Shown here: positions 1-8,404 of the stretch, piece by piece
Layout of the letters: each line of letters begins with the position of its first letter
Position numbering within the stretch: position 1 is the stretch's first letter
From: Cellulomonas dongxiuzhuiae
Lineage (GTDB): Bacteria > Actinomycetota > Actinomycetes > Actinomycetales > Cellulomonadaceae
Assembly: GCF_018623035.1 (NCBI RefSeq)
Contig: NZ_CP076023.1
Location: 620,001 to 684,000, forward strand
DNA length: 64,000 bases
Direction: 5' to 3'
Notes under the pieces: generated by a model
Told to the model about the DNA's origin: nothing
The model's database searches: none
The model's input: the letters and a program-made list of their open reading frames with translations, nothing else
Program-made: the position numbers and the translations under genes

Positions 1-2
1 GC

Positions 3-452
3 ACGGCCACCACCGCGTTCGCCGGCGCCCTGCCCACCACGGTCCTGCAGTACGCCCTCGAGTCCTCGCAGGAGGACGCCGAGCGGCTCGGCGCCGGCGC
101 GCTGGAGGCCTACACGGAGACGTTCACCGACGGCGACGGCGGCACCCTCACCGTGCGGGCCGCGCAGCTCGAGACGCCCGAGGACGCGACCGCGCTGCTG
201 GCGCAGGTCGTCGCGGGGCTGCCCACGGCGCCGGCGGCCGACGCGCCCACGGCGACCGCGTCCGCGGCCCCCGACGTCGACCTGCCCCAGAGCGGTGAGG
301 TCCTGGTCGGCGGGGCGCCCGTCGGCACGTTCACGGTCGTCGACGCCGGCGACGGCACGGGTGTCGCCGTGTGGCAGAACGGCACGGCGGTGTTCCAGGT
401 GACGGCCCCGGTGGCGGACGTGCTCGACGTCTACCGGGCGTACTCGCTGTAG
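3..452 (+). CDS. C-terminal part of an unknown protein (5' end outside window)
   Basis: The reading frame is open from the left edge and stops with TAG at 450-452. I do not recognise a family. The visible 149 residues are alanine- and acid-rich. They contain a helical stretch (YALESSQEDAERLGAGALEA), a low-complexity Pro/Ala linker, and a final beta-rich segment (VLVGGAPVGTFTVVDAGDG) that ends DVYRAYSL. The pattern would fit a secreted or membrane-anchored protein whose signal lies upstream, but nothing visible proves that. It converges on the response regulator that follows, with only 7 bp between the two stop codons. Confidence 0.55.
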   Translation, partial: TATTAFAGALPTTVLQYALESSQEDAERLGAGALEAYTETFTDGDGGTLTVRAAQLETPEDATALLAQVVAGLPTAPAADAPTATASAAPDVDLPQSGEVLVGGAPVGTFTVVDAGDGTGVAVWQNGTAVFQVTAPVADVLDVYRAYSL

Positions 453-459
453 GACCGCG

Positions 460-1212
460 TCAGCCCGCGGGGCGCAGGACGTAGCCCACGCCGCGCAGCG
501 TGTGCAGCATCGGCTCGCGGCCCTTGTCGATCTTGCGACGCAGGTAGGACACGTACAGCTCGACGATGTTCGCCTGCCCGCCGAAGTCGTACTGCCACAC
601 GCGGTCGAGGATCTGCGCCTTGCTCAGCGCCCGGCGAGGGTTGCGCATGAAGTAGCGCAGCAGCTCGAACTCCGTGGCCGTGAGGCGGATGGGGTCGTCG
701 CCGCGCCACACCTCGTGGCTGTCCTCGTCCATGCGCAGGTCGCCGACGACGAGCAGCGCGTCGGGGCGCTGCCCGACGGCGCCGGCACGTCGCAGCATGC
801 CGCGCAGCCGCGCGACGACCTCCTCGAGGCCGAACGGCTTGGTGACGTAGTCGTCCCCGCCCGCGGTGAGCCCGGCGACCCGGTCCTCGACGCCGTCGCG
901 CGGCGTCAGGAACAGGACGGGCGCCTGGGGGCGTGCCGCGCGGACGCGCCGCAGCACGTCCGCGCCGGACATGTCCGGCAGCGTCAGGTCGAGCAGCACG
1001 ACGTCGGGCTCGAGGGTGCCGACCAGCTCGATCGCGTCACGCCCCGACGTCGCGTGCCGCGCCTCCCAGCCCTCGTAGCGCAGCGCGGTGCACATCAGGT
1101 CACCGAGGTTGACCTCGTCGTCGACGACGAGGACCCGCAGGGGGCTGCCGTCGGCGCGGGTGAGCGAGTCGGGGCGGCGCGACGTGGGGCGGACGGGTGC
1201 TGTCGTCGTCAT
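460..1212 (-). CDS. OmpR/PhoB-family response regulator (TrcR-like)
   Basis: A two-component response regulator of 250 residues. The receiver domain spans about residues 25-140, with the acidic pocket VVDDE, the phospho-acceptor Asp75 in LLDLTLPDMSG and the conserved Lys125 in VTKPF. The C-terminal winged helix (about 155-250) has the OmpR signatures LTATEFELLRYFM and LRGVGYVLR, so it should bind DNA as a phosphorylation-dependent dimer. I chose the ATG at 1212 because the receiver fold begins soon after; an upstream ATG in the same frame would add 44 residues with no family resemblance. No histidine kinase gene adjoins it in this window, so the partner and the signal are unknown. The closest family resemblance is to mycobacterial TrcR and MprA-type regulators. 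Confidence 0.9.
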   Translation of the reverse strand: MTTTAPVRPTSRRPDSLTRADGSPLRVLVVDDEVNLGDLMCTALRYEGWEARHATSGRDAIELVGTLEPDVVLLDLTLPDMSGADVLRRVRAARPQAPVLFLTPRDGVEDRVAGLTAGGDDYVTKPFGLEEVVARLRGMLRRAGAVGQRPDALLVVGDLRMDEDSHEVWRGDDPIRLTATEFELLRYFMRNPRRALSKAQILDRVWQYDFGGQANIVELYVSYLRRKIDKGREPMLHTLRGVGYVLRPAG

Positions 1213-1360
1213 ACGACCAGGCTGGCCGGGAGCCCTGTGGTCCGCCTGGAGCGTGCCTGTGAGTTGGCTGAGCCGCGGCGACCGCGGCCAGGAGCAGGTC
1301 GCCGTCCGGGTGGTGGACGCCGGGGCCGGCCCCGGGTCACGCACCCCGTCCGGGTTGCCC

Positions 1361-1366
1361 TACCGT
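1361..1366 (+). promoter_or_regulatory. -10 box of a leaderless promoter (PAP2 gene)
   Basis: TACCGT lies 6 nt before the GTG at 1373, so transcription would begin at the start codon. No ribosome binding site is seen. Confidence 0.6.
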
Positions 1367-1372
1367 GTGACG

Positions 1373-2335
1373 GTGCACGAGGGCCTCCACGTCCCGGTCG
1401 ACCCGGATCCGACCGCGCCGCTTCGAGTGCGTGCGCGGGGCTGGGTCGTCGCCACGTGCGGCGTCGTGGCCATCGCCTCCCTGCTGGGCGTCCTGGCCCT
1501 GTGGCGGGTGTTCGTGGACACCTGGGCGGGTCAGCGGGTCGAGGACGCTGCGCTCGACGGCGCGGAGATCGGGCAGGGACAGCTGTGGCGCGTCGCCTCC
1601 CCGCTACTCGACGTCGTCTCCGTGGGGTTCGTCGCGGGCGGGCTGCTCGTCGCCGCCGGCGTCGCCCTGGCGCGACGCCGGCTCTCCCTGGTGGTCCAGG
1701 TCGCCGTGCTGGTCGGGGGCGCGAACCTCACCACCCGGATCCTCAAGGAGTGGGTGCTGGACCGGCCCGTGCTGGGCGTCGGCTCCGACTACGGGAACAC
1801 CCTGCCCAGCGGTCACACGACCGCCGCGGGATCCGTGGCGGCCGGCCTCCTGCTCGTGGCCCCGCCCCGTGCGCGCCCGCTGGTCGCGGTGCTCGGCGGC
1901 GGGTACACGGCCCTGACGGGCATCTCGACGCTCGTCGGGCAGTGGCACCGCCCGTCGGACGTCGTCGCCGGTGCGCTCGTCGTGCTCTGCTGGACGGCGC
2001 TCGTGTGCGGTGCGATGGCGGCGCGACCCGGCCCGACCGGGACCGCGACCGCGATGCTGCGCAGGGTCGACCGTGCGGACCCGGGGTGGATCCGCACGCG
2101 GCGGACGGTGCTCGCGCTCGTCGCGCTCGGCGGGGGGGCGGGGACCGCGGCCGCCGTGCTGCTGGCGCGCACCTGGGCCACCCGCGCCGCCGCCGCGGGT
2201 CGCGCCGGCGAGCTCCTGGCCTACGGTGGTGGTGTCGCGGGCGTCGTCGCGGCGTGCGCCCTGACGTTCGCGGTCATGCTGCTGCTGCGGCACGCGGCGG
2301 GGTCACGGGACGAGGCGTCGTCCTCGGCCGCTTGA
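1373..2335 (+). CDS. PAP2-family membrane phosphatase
   Basis: A 320-residue integral membrane phosphatase of the type 2 phosphatidic acid phosphatase family, acting on lipid phosphates or isoprenoid diphosphates at the membrane. All three signature motifs are present in order: KEWVLDRP, LPSGHTT, and STLVGQWHRPSD with the catalytic His. Several hydrophobic segments surround them, and two more form the C-terminal third beyond the usual core. The start was set at GTG 1373 because of the -10 box 6 nt upstream; GTG 1367 is an in-frame alternative. It is divergent from the response regulator gene, with about 160 bp between them. The exact substrate cannot be read from sequence. Confidence 0.85.
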   Translation: MHEGLHVPVDPDPTAPLRVRARGWVVATCGVVAIASLLGVLALWRVFVDTWAGQRVEDAALDGAEIGQGQLWRVASPLLDVVSVGFVAGGLLVAAGVALARRRLSLVVQVAVLVGGANLTTRILKEWVLDRPVLGVGSDYGNTLPSGHTTAAGSVAAGLLLVAPPRARPLVAVLGGGYTALTGISTLVGQWHRPSDVVAGALVVLCWTALVCGAMAARPGPTGTATAMLRRVDRADPGWIRTRRTVLALVALGGGAGTAAAVLLARTWATRAAAAGRAGELLAYGGGVAGVVAACALTFAVMLLLRHAAGSRDEASSSAA

Positions 2336-2345
2336 CGCCAGGACG

Positions 2346-2351
2346 TAGAGT
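2346..2351 (+). promoter_or_regulatory. Candidate -10 box of topA with hairpin leader
   Basis: TAGAGT stands about 100 bp before the topA ATG. The implied leader contains an inverted repeat, GTCGTGG (2375-2381) and CCACGAC (2395-2401). A clear -35 box is not seen. Confidence 0.35.
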
Positions 2352-2450
2352 CCCCTCGGAAGTGGGGTCCACGCGTCGTGGGGCGCCGCGCTCACCACGA
2401 CAACGTCGTCACACACATCCCACAGCCCACGGCACGGAAGGCCGGTCAGA

Positions 2451-5180
2451 ATGTCTGCAGGTCGCAAGCTCGTCATCGTGGAGTCCCCCGCGAAGGCGCG
2501 CACGATCGCCGGGTACCTCGGCGAGGGCTACGACGTGGAGGCGTCCGTCGGGCACATCCGCGACCTCCCACAGCCCTCCGAGCTGCCCGCGGACATGAAG
2601 AAGGGCCCGTACGGCAAGTTCGCCGTCGACGTCGACAACGGGTTCGTCCCGTACTACGTCGTGGACGCGGACAAGAAGAAGAAGGTCGCCGAGCTCAAGA
2701 AGCTCCTCAAGGAGTCCGACGAGCTCTACCTCGCCACCGATGAGGACCGCGAGGGCGAGGCCATCGCGTGGCACCTCCTGGCGGAGCTCAAGCCGAAGAT
2801 CCCCGTCAAGCGCATGGTGTTCCACGAGATCACGCGCGAGGCGATCGCGCGTGCGCTGGAGAACACGCGCGAGCTGGACGAGCGGCTCGTGGACGCGCAG
2901 GAGACCCGCCGCATCCTCGACCGGCTCTACGGCTACGAGGTCAGCCCCGTGCTGTGGCGCAAGGTCCGCCAGGGCCTGTCGGCCGGGCGCGTGCAGTCCG
3001 TGGCGACGCGGCTCGTCGTCGAGCGCGAGCGCGAGCGCATGGCGTTCGTCGCCGCGGACTACTGGGACGTCACGGGCACCTTCGCCGTCGCCGACGACGG
3101 CGAGCCGACGTTCTCGGCGCGCCTGACGGGCGTCGGGGGAGCCCGCGTCGCCAGCGGCCGGGACTTCGACGACCGCGGGACGCTGAAGACGCGCGACACG
3201 GTGACGCTCGACGAGGACCGGGCCAACGCCCTGGTCGCCGGGCTCGACGGTGCCGCGTTCGTGGTGCAGTCGCTCGAGACCAAGCCGTACACGCGGCGCC
3301 CCGCCGCGCCGTTCACCACCTCGACGCTCCAGCAGGAGGCGTCCCGCAAGCTGCGCATGAGCTCGCGGCAGGCGATGCGCACGGCGCAGTCGCTGTACGA
3401 GAACGGCTACATCACCTACATGCGGACCGACTCGCCCGCGCTGTCGACGCAGGCGATCGACGCCGCGCGCCGGCAGGTCGCCGAGCTCTACGGCTCCGAG
3501 TACGTGCCCGACAAGCCGCGGCTCTACACGTCGAAGGCGAAGGGTGCGCAGGAGGCCCACGAGGCCATCCGCCCCGCCGGCGACCACTTCCGGACGCCCG
3601 CGCAGGTCGCGCGCGAGCTGTCCGGCGACCAGTTCAAGCTGTACGAGCTGGTCTGGAAGCGCACGGTCGCCTCCCAGATGGCCGACGCGCGCGGCCAGAC
3701 CGCGTCCGTGCGCCTCGCGGCGACGGCGACGACCCCGGACGGCCCGGTCGAGACCGTGTTCTCGGCGTCCGGCACGGTCATCACGTTCCGCGGGTTCCTC
3801 GCCGCGTACGAGGAGGGCCGCGACCGCGGGCGCTACGACGAGGCCGAGGCGGCCGCCGCGGCGGGCTCCGACGACGCCCGGCTGCCGCAGATGGCCCAGG
3901 GCGACCCGGTGACGGGCGCCGACCTGACGGCCGACGGCCACCGCACGTCCCCGCCGCCGCGCTTCACCGAGGCGTCGCTGGTCAAGGCGCTCGAGGAGCG
4001 CGGCATCGGCCGTCCCTCGACGTACGCCGCGACGATCGGCGTGATCCAGGACCGCGGGTACGTCACCAACCGCGGGCAGGCGCTGGTGCCGACGTGGCTC
4101 GCGTTCGCGGTGACGCGCCTGCTCGAGGAGAACTTCGACCGGCTCGTCGACTACGGCTTCACCGCCGGCATGGAGGAGGGCCTCGACGCCATCGCCGCAG
4201 GTCAGCGCGGTCGCGTCGACTGGTTGACGGAGTTCTACTTCGGCGACGGGTCGCAGTCCCTGGAGACCGGTGGCCTGCGCGGGCTCGTCGACAACCTCGG
4301 CGAGATCGACGCGCGCGAGGTCAACTCGATCGACATCGGCGACGGCATCACGCTGCGCGTCGGGCGCTACGGCCCCTACCTCGAGGCGCCGGGCGAGGGC
4401 CCGGACGACGACCCGCGCCGCTCGTCGGTGCCCGAGGACATGGCTCCGGACGAGCTGACGGTGGAGAAGGCGCGCGAGCTCCTCGAGACCATGCCCGACG
4501 GCGACAAGGTGCTCGGGACGGACCCCGCGACGGGCACGCAGATCGTCGCGCGCAACGGCCGGTACGGGCCGTACGTCACCGAGGTGCTGCCGGAGCCCGA
4601 GCTCGAGCCGGGCCTGTCGGCCGCCGCGCGCAAGAAGGCGCTGGCCGCGGCCCCCAAGCCGCGGACGGGGTCGCTCTTCAAGTCGATGACGCTGGCCACG
4701 GTCACCCTGGACGACGCGCTGCGCCTGCTCTCGCTGCCGCGGGTGGTCGGCGTCGACCCGGAGTCCGGTGCCGAGATCACCGCGCAGAACGGCCGCTACG
4801 GGCCGTACCTGAAGAAGGGCACCGACTCGCGGACGCTCGCGTCCGAGGAGCAGCTGCTCGACATCACGCTCGAGGAGGCGCTGGCGATCTACGCGCAGCC
4901 CAAGCGCGGCCGCGGCCAGACCGCGACGCCGCCGCTGCGCGAGCTCGGCGACGACCCGACGAGCGGCAAGCCGATCGTCGTCAAGGAGGGCCGCTTCGGG
5001 GCCTACGTGACCGACGGCGAGACGAACCGCACGCTGCCGCGCGACGTGACCCCGGAGTCGATCACCCCCGAGCAGGCCGTCGAGCTGCTGGCGGAGAAGC
5101 GCGCCGCCGGGCCGGCCAAGAAGCGCCCGGCCGCCCGCAAGCCGGCGACGACCCGCAAGAAGGCCCCCGCGAAGCGGTGA
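2451..5180 (+). CDS. topA: DNA topoisomerase I
   Basis: A type IA topoisomerase of 909 residues that relaxes negative supercoils by single-strand passage. The N-terminal Toprim domain has KLVIVESPAKARTI and the metal-binding acids of TDEDREGE (Asp97, Asp99). The catalytic Tyr323 sits in YITYMRTDS. The C-terminal third carries four GRYGPY/GRFGAY repeats (starting around residues 638, 702, 781 and 844) instead of zinc ribbons, and ends in a lysine-rich tail (KKRPAARKPATTRKKAPAKR). This is the usual actinobacterial architecture. The start ATG is followed directly by the Toprim strand; GGAAGG stands about 11 nt upstream. The gene precedes tmk and holB in many actinobacteria, as here. Confidence 0.98.
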   Translation: MSAGRKLVIVESPAKARTIAGYLGEGYDVEASVGHIRDLPQPSELPADMKKGPYGKFAVDVDNGFVPYYVVDADKKKKVAELKKLLKESDELYLATDEDREGEAIAWHLLAELKPKIPVKRMVFHEITREAIARALENTRELDERLVDAQETRRILDRLYGYEVSPVLWRKVRQGLSAGRVQSVATRLVVERERERMAFVAADYWDVTGTFAVADDGEPTFSARLTGVGGARVASGRDFDDRGTLKTRDTVTLDEDRANALVAGLDGAAFVVQSLETKPYTRRPAAPFTTSTLQQEASRKLRMSSRQAMRTAQSLYENGYITYMRTDSPALSTQAIDAARRQVAELYGSEYVPDKPRLYTSKAKGAQEAHEAIRPAGDHFRTPAQVARELSGDQFKLYELVWKRTVASQMADARGQTASVRLAATATTPDGPVETVFSASGTVITFRGFLAAYEEGRDRGRYDEAEAAAAAGSDDARLPQMAQGDPVTGADLTADGHRTSPPPRFTEASLVKALEERGIGRPSTYAATIGVIQDRGYVTNRGQALVPTWLAFAVTRLLEENFDRLVDYGFTAGMEEGLDAIAAGQRGRVDWLTEFYFGDGSQSLETGGLRGLVDNLGEIDAREVNSIDIGDGITLRVGRYGPYLEAPGEGPDDDPRRSSVPEDMAPDELTVEKARELLETMPDGDKVLGTDPATGTQIVARNGRYGPYVTEVLPEPELEPGLSAAARKKALAAAPKPRTGSLFKSMTLATVTLDDALRLLSLPRVVGVDPESGAEITAQNGRYGPYLKKGTDSRTLASEEQLLDITLEEALAIYAQPKRGRGQTATPPLRELGDDPTSGKPIVVKEGRFGAYVTDGETNRTLPRDVTPESITPEQAVELLAEKRAAGPAKKRPAARKPATTRKKAPAKR

Positions 5181-5246
5181 CGGGTCGGCACCGACCCGCC
5201 GACGGGTCGGCACCGACCCGCCGACGGGACGGTGCCGCACCGCCGA
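5181..5246 (+). terminator. Tandem palindromic repeats downstream of topA
   Basis: Starting right after the topA stop, a 22-bp unit occurs twice without change (5181-5202, 5203-5224) and once degenerately (5225-5246). The unit contains the self-complementary CGGGTCGGCACCGACCCG, so each copy can form a hairpin with 7-bp arms. The position suggests a terminator or mRNA 3'-end protector. There is no T-tract. Confidence 0.55.
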
Positions 5247-5359
5247 CGGGACCGTCTCGACGGCCCGCGCCGGCGTCGACGGCGTCGGCGACCGGCCGTC
5301 GACGCGCCGGCGGGATCGTCCGTGCACCTCACGCTCTGCGCGGTGTCCCCGACGGACGC

Positions 5360-5365
5360 TAGGTT
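5360..5365 (+). promoter_or_regulatory. -10 box of a leaderless promoter (Gfo/Idh gene)
   Basis: TAGGTT ends 6 nt before the ATG at 5372; no ribosome binding site lies between. Confidence 0.65.
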
Positions 5366-5371
5366 GGCGCC

Positions 5372-6388
5372 ATGGCTCGCACCGAGGACCCCCGCACCGC
5401 CCCGCCGATCCGCTGGGGCATCATCGGCGCCGGCGGGATCGCCAGCCAGTTCGCGAACTCCGTGCGGGAGTTCACGCGCGCCCAGCTCGTGGCCGTGGGG
5501 TCGCGCAACCGGGACCGCGCCGAGCGGTTCGCGACGGCGCACGGCATCCCGACGACGCACGTCGGCTACCGCGACCTCGTCGAGGACGCGCAGGTCGACG
5601 CGGTGTACGTCGCGACCCCGCACTCGGAGCACCGCGAGCACGCGCTGCTCGCGATCGCGGCGGGCAAGCACGTCCTCGTCGAGAAGGCGTTCACGCGCAA
5701 CACCGCCGAGGCCCGCGAGGTCTTCGACGCCGCGCGCGCCGCGGGCGTGTTCGTCATGGAGGCGATGTGGACGCGGTTCCTGCCGCACGTCGCCGCCCTG
5801 CACCAGGTGATCGACTCGGGTGAGATCGGCGACATCGTCAACATCCGCGCCGACCACGGCCACCACTTCGCGTTCGACCCGACGAGCCGGCTGTACGACC
5901 CCGAGCTCGCAGGCGGTGCGCTGCTGGACCTGGGCGTCTACCCGGTGTCGTGGGCCCACGACTTCCTCGGCGTCCCGCAGGGCGTGCACGCGTTCGGGCA
6001 GCTCACCGAGACGGGCGTCGACGGGCAGGTCTCGATGATCCTCGACTACGGCAACGGCACGCAGGCGACGCTGAACACGACCCTGTGGTCGAAGACGCCG
6101 ACGACGTCGTCCATCTCCGGCACCGAGGGGTACATCCGCGTCGCGGGCCCGTTCTACGCGCCGACCTCGTTCCGCCTCGCGCGGCGCGACGGGCGGCAGT
6201 GGACGTTCGAGCTGCCCGCCGCGCGCGGGCTGCAGTACGAGGCCGCGGAGGTCGCGCGCCGCGTCGCCGCCGGGGAGACCGAGAGCCCGCTGATGACGTG
6301 GCAGGGCACGCTCGACGTCATGACGACCCTGGACGAGATCCGGCGCCAGGTCGGCGTCGTGTACCCGGGCGAGCCGCAGCCGTCCTGA
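5372..6388 (+). CDS. Gfo/Idh/MocA-family NAD(P)-dependent oxidoreductase
   Basis: A 338-residue soluble dehydrogenase. The N-terminal Rossmann fold has the dinucleotide motif IGAGGIASQF near residue 16. It is followed by the family segment VEKAFTRN, whose Lys lies in the active site of these enzymes. The C-terminal alpha/beta domain includes GGALLDLGVYPVSWAHDFLG, typical of the dihydrodiol-dehydrogenase/sugar-dehydrogenase branch. Substrates in this family range from inositol and aldose sugars to trans-dihydrodiols, so the substrate stays open. It sits alone between topA and tmk under its own putative leaderless promoter, and the start codon is set by that promoter. Confidence 0.87.
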   Translation: MARTEDPRTAPPIRWGIIGAGGIASQFANSVREFTRAQLVAVGSRNRDRAERFATAHGIPTTHVGYRDLVEDAQVDAVYVATPHSEHREHALLAIAAGKHVLVEKAFTRNTAEAREVFDAARAAGVFVMEAMWTRFLPHVAALHQVIDSGEIGDIVNIRADHGHHFAFDPTSRLYDPELAGGALLDLGVYPVSWAHDFLGVPQGVHAFGQLTETGVDGQVSMILDYGNGTQATLNTTLWSKTPTTSSISGTEGYIRVAGPFYAPTSFRLARRDGRQWTFELPAARGLQYEAAEVARRVAAGETESPLMTWQGTLDVMTTLDEIRRQVGVVYPGEPQPS

Positions 6389-6422
6389 CCTGCGACGGTG
6401 CGGACGTGTCGGCGGTGGCGGC

Positions 6423-6428
6423 TAGCCT
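6423..6428 (+). promoter_or_regulatory. -10 box of a leaderless promoter (tmk-holB)
   Basis: TAGCCT is separated by 6 nt from the GTG start of tmk at 6435. It should drive tmk and the overlapping holB. Confidence 0.65.
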
Positions 6429-6434
6429 GACGCC

Positions 6435-7157
6435 GTGAGCACCGACCCCGCCACCGACGACCTGCCCGTCGCCGAGGTCCCCGGACGGGACGTGCCGAGC
6501 GGCGTGTTCGTCTCCTTCGAGGGCGGCGACGGCGTCGGCAAGTCGACGCAGGTCTCCCTGCTCGGGCACCACCTCGCGTCCCTCGGGCACGAGGTCGTCG
6601 TGACGCGCGAGCCCGGCGGCACGCCGCTGGGGCTCGAGCTGCGGCGCGCGATCCTGCACGGCGAGGACCTCGACCCGCGCACCGAGGCGCTGCTGTACGC
6701 GGCCGACCGCGCGCACCACGTCGCGTCGCTCGTGCGGCCGGCCCTGGCACGGGGGGCCGTGGTGCTCACGGACCGCTACCTCGACTCCTCCGTCGCCTAC
6801 CAGGGCACGGGTCGCGGCCTGGGTGCCGCCGAGGTCGAGCGTCTCTCGCTGTGGGCCGTGCAGGGGCTCCTGCCGCACGTCACGGTGCTGCTGGACCTCG
6901 ACCCCGCGGTCGGTCTGGCGCGGCTCACGGGGGACCCCGACCGGCTCGAGTCGGCGGGCGACGAGTTCCACCGGCGTACGCGCCAGGCGTTCCTCGAGCG
7001 CGCTGCGGCCGACCCGGGCCGGTGGCTGGTGGTCGACGCGTCCCAGCCGGCGGAGGTCGTCGCGGCCCAGGTGCGGGAGCGTCTCGCCCCGCTGCTCCGG
7101 CCTCGCGCCGACGCGTCCGCGGGGGCGTCCGCCGTGGCCGCGGGCGGCGCGTCATGA
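6435..7157 (+). CDS. tmk: Thymidylate kinase
   Basis: Phosphorylates dTMP to dTDP for DNA synthesis. The 240-residue protein has the P-loop [10 protein letters not shown] near residue 31, the DR(Y/H) motif in [13 protein letters not shown] that binds the nucleotide, and the LID-like segment ending RRTRQAF. The last 25 residues or so are an alanine-rich extension beyond the usual end of the family. The GTG start was chosen because a TANNNT box lies 6 nt upstream. The stop codon overlaps the holB start (ATGA), so the two are translationally coupled, an arrangement common in actinobacteria. Confidence 0.96.
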   Translation: MSTDPATDDLPVAEVPGRDVPSGVFVSFEGGDGVGKSTQVSLLGHHLASLGHEVVVTREPGGTPLGLELRRAILHGEDLDPRTEALLYAADRAHHVASLVRPALARGAVVLTDRYLDSSVAYQGTGRGLGAAEVERLSLWAVQGLLPHVTVLLDLDPAVGLARLTGDPDRLESAGDEFHRRTRQAFLERAAADPGRWLVVDASQPAEVVAAQVRERLAPLLRPRADASAGASAVAAGGAS

Positions 7158-8290
7158 GCGTCTGGGACGACCTCGTCGGGCAGGAGCCGGCCGTCGCGGT
7201 GCTGCGCCGGGCCGTCGAGGACCCGTCGGCGATGACCCATGCGTGGCTGCTCACCGGGCCGCCCGGGTCGGGCCGATCCAACGCGGCGCGCGCGTTCGCG
7301 GCCGCGCTGCAGTGCGAGGCGGGTGGCTGCGGGACCTGCCACGCGTGCACGACCGTGCTGTCGGGTGCGCACCCGGACGTCACGCTGGTCGCGACCGAGG
7401 GCGTCTTCATCCGCGTCGACACGACGCGTCCCCTCGTCGAGCTCGCGCAGCGCTCGCCCTCGCAGGGCCGGTGGCGCGTCATCGTCGTCGAGGACGCCGA
7501 CCGTTTCAACGACCAGAGCGCCAACGTGCTGCTCAAGGCGATCGAGGAGCCGCCGCCGCGCACCGTGTGGCTGCTCTGCGCCCCCAGCCCCGAGGACGTC
7601 CTGGTGACGATCCGGTCGCGCAGCAGGTCGGTCGCGCTGCGCGTGCCGCCGGTCGACGCGGTCGTCGAGCTGCTGGTGCGGCGCGACGGCGTGGACGCGC
7701 GGACCGCGCACGTCGCGGCGCGGGCGGCGCAGAGCCACATCGGCATCGCGCGGCGCCTCGCGCGCGACCCGCAGGCGCGCGAGCGCCGGTCGGCGGTCCT
7801 GTCGCTGGCGTCCCGCGTGCGGGGCGTCGGGGACGCGGTGCTGGCGGCGGGTGAGCTGGTCGAGACCGCACAGGCCGACGCGAAGGCGGCCACCGAGGAG
7901 CGGGACGCCGCCGAGCGGAACGAGCTCCTGCGCGGCATGGGTGCCGAGGGCGCCCACACCCTGCCGCCGTCGCTGCGTGCGCAGGTGCGCCAGCTCGAGG
8001 AGGAGCAGAAGCGCCGTGCGACGCGCGCGCAGCGCGACGTGCTGGACCGGGCCATGGTCGACCTGCTGTCGCTGTACCGCGACGTGCTCGTCGTGCAGCT
8101 CGGTGCGGGCGTCGACCTGGTCAACGTCGAGCAGGAGGACGAGGTCCGCACGCTCGCCGCCGGCAGCACGCCGGAGCAGACGCTGCGCCGGATGGACGCC
8201 GTCGGCCAGGCGCGCACGCGGCTGGCCGGCAACGTCGCGCCGCTGCTGGCCGTCGAGGCCATGGCGATCGCGCTGCGGCCGCAGGGCTGA
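7154..8290 (+). CDS. holB: DNA polymerase III subunit delta'
   Basis: A clamp-loader subunit of the replicative polymerase, 378 residues. The N-terminal AAA+ domain has a P-loop-like GPPGSGRS in which Arg replaces the Lys needed for nucleotide binding, as expected for delta', which does not hydrolyse ATP. A zinc module (Cys residues in [12 protein letters not shown]) follows. The segment [15 protein letters not shown] and the trailing SRSR (sensor 1/SRC-like region) match the family. A charged, probably coiled-coil region near residues 240-300 ([24 protein letters not shown]) precedes the C-terminal helical collar domain. It overlaps the end of tmk by 4 bp. Confidence 0.93.
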   Translation: MSVWDDLVGQEPAVAVLRRAVEDPSAMTHAWLLTGPPGSGRSNAARAFAAALQCEAGGCGTCHACTTVLSGAHPDVTLVATEGVFIRVDTTRPLVELAQRSPSQGRWRVIVVEDADRFNDQSANVLLKAIEEPPPRTVWLLCAPSPEDVLVTIRSRSRSVALRVPPVDAVVELLVRRDGVDARTAHVAARAAQSHIGIARRLARDPQARERRSAVLSLASRVRGVGDAVLAAGELVETAQADAKAATEERDAAERNELLRGMGAEGAHTLPPSLRAQVRQLEEEQKRRATRAQRDVLDRAMVDLLSLYRDVLVVQLGAGVDLVNVEQEDEVRTLAAGSTPEQTLRRMDAVGQARTRLAGNVAPLLAVEAMAIALRPQG

Positions 8291-8392
8291 CGCGGCCTCC
8301 TGTCCCCGGCCCGAGGGCTCCCGCGGGCCGTCGTGCCACGATCGGTGCGCCCCCGCGGCCCCGGACTGCCCGAACCCGGCGCTCGGGACGGA

Positions 8393-8398
8393 TACCGT
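8393..8398 (+). promoter_or_regulatory. -10 box of a leaderless promoter (lipoprotein hydrolase)
   Basis: TACCGT ends 6 nt before the ATG at 8405, which selects this ATG over an in-frame one 72 bp upstream. Confidence 0.65.
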
Positions 8399-8404
8399 AG
8401 ACGC

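Noticed and set aside
2409..5327. A 972-codon open frame on the minus strand opposite topA
   Set aside because: Its product is an Arg/Gly/Val-rich low-complexity sequence with no motif. Such frames arise opposite real genes in very GC-rich DNA. The same applies to the long frames at 22623-25772 (+) and 60433-63990 (-).
7154..8290. Arg in place of Lys in the P-loop of HolB as a sign of inactivation
   Set aside because: Delta' subunits do not hydrolyse ATP and commonly have an altered P-loop, so this is normal for the family.
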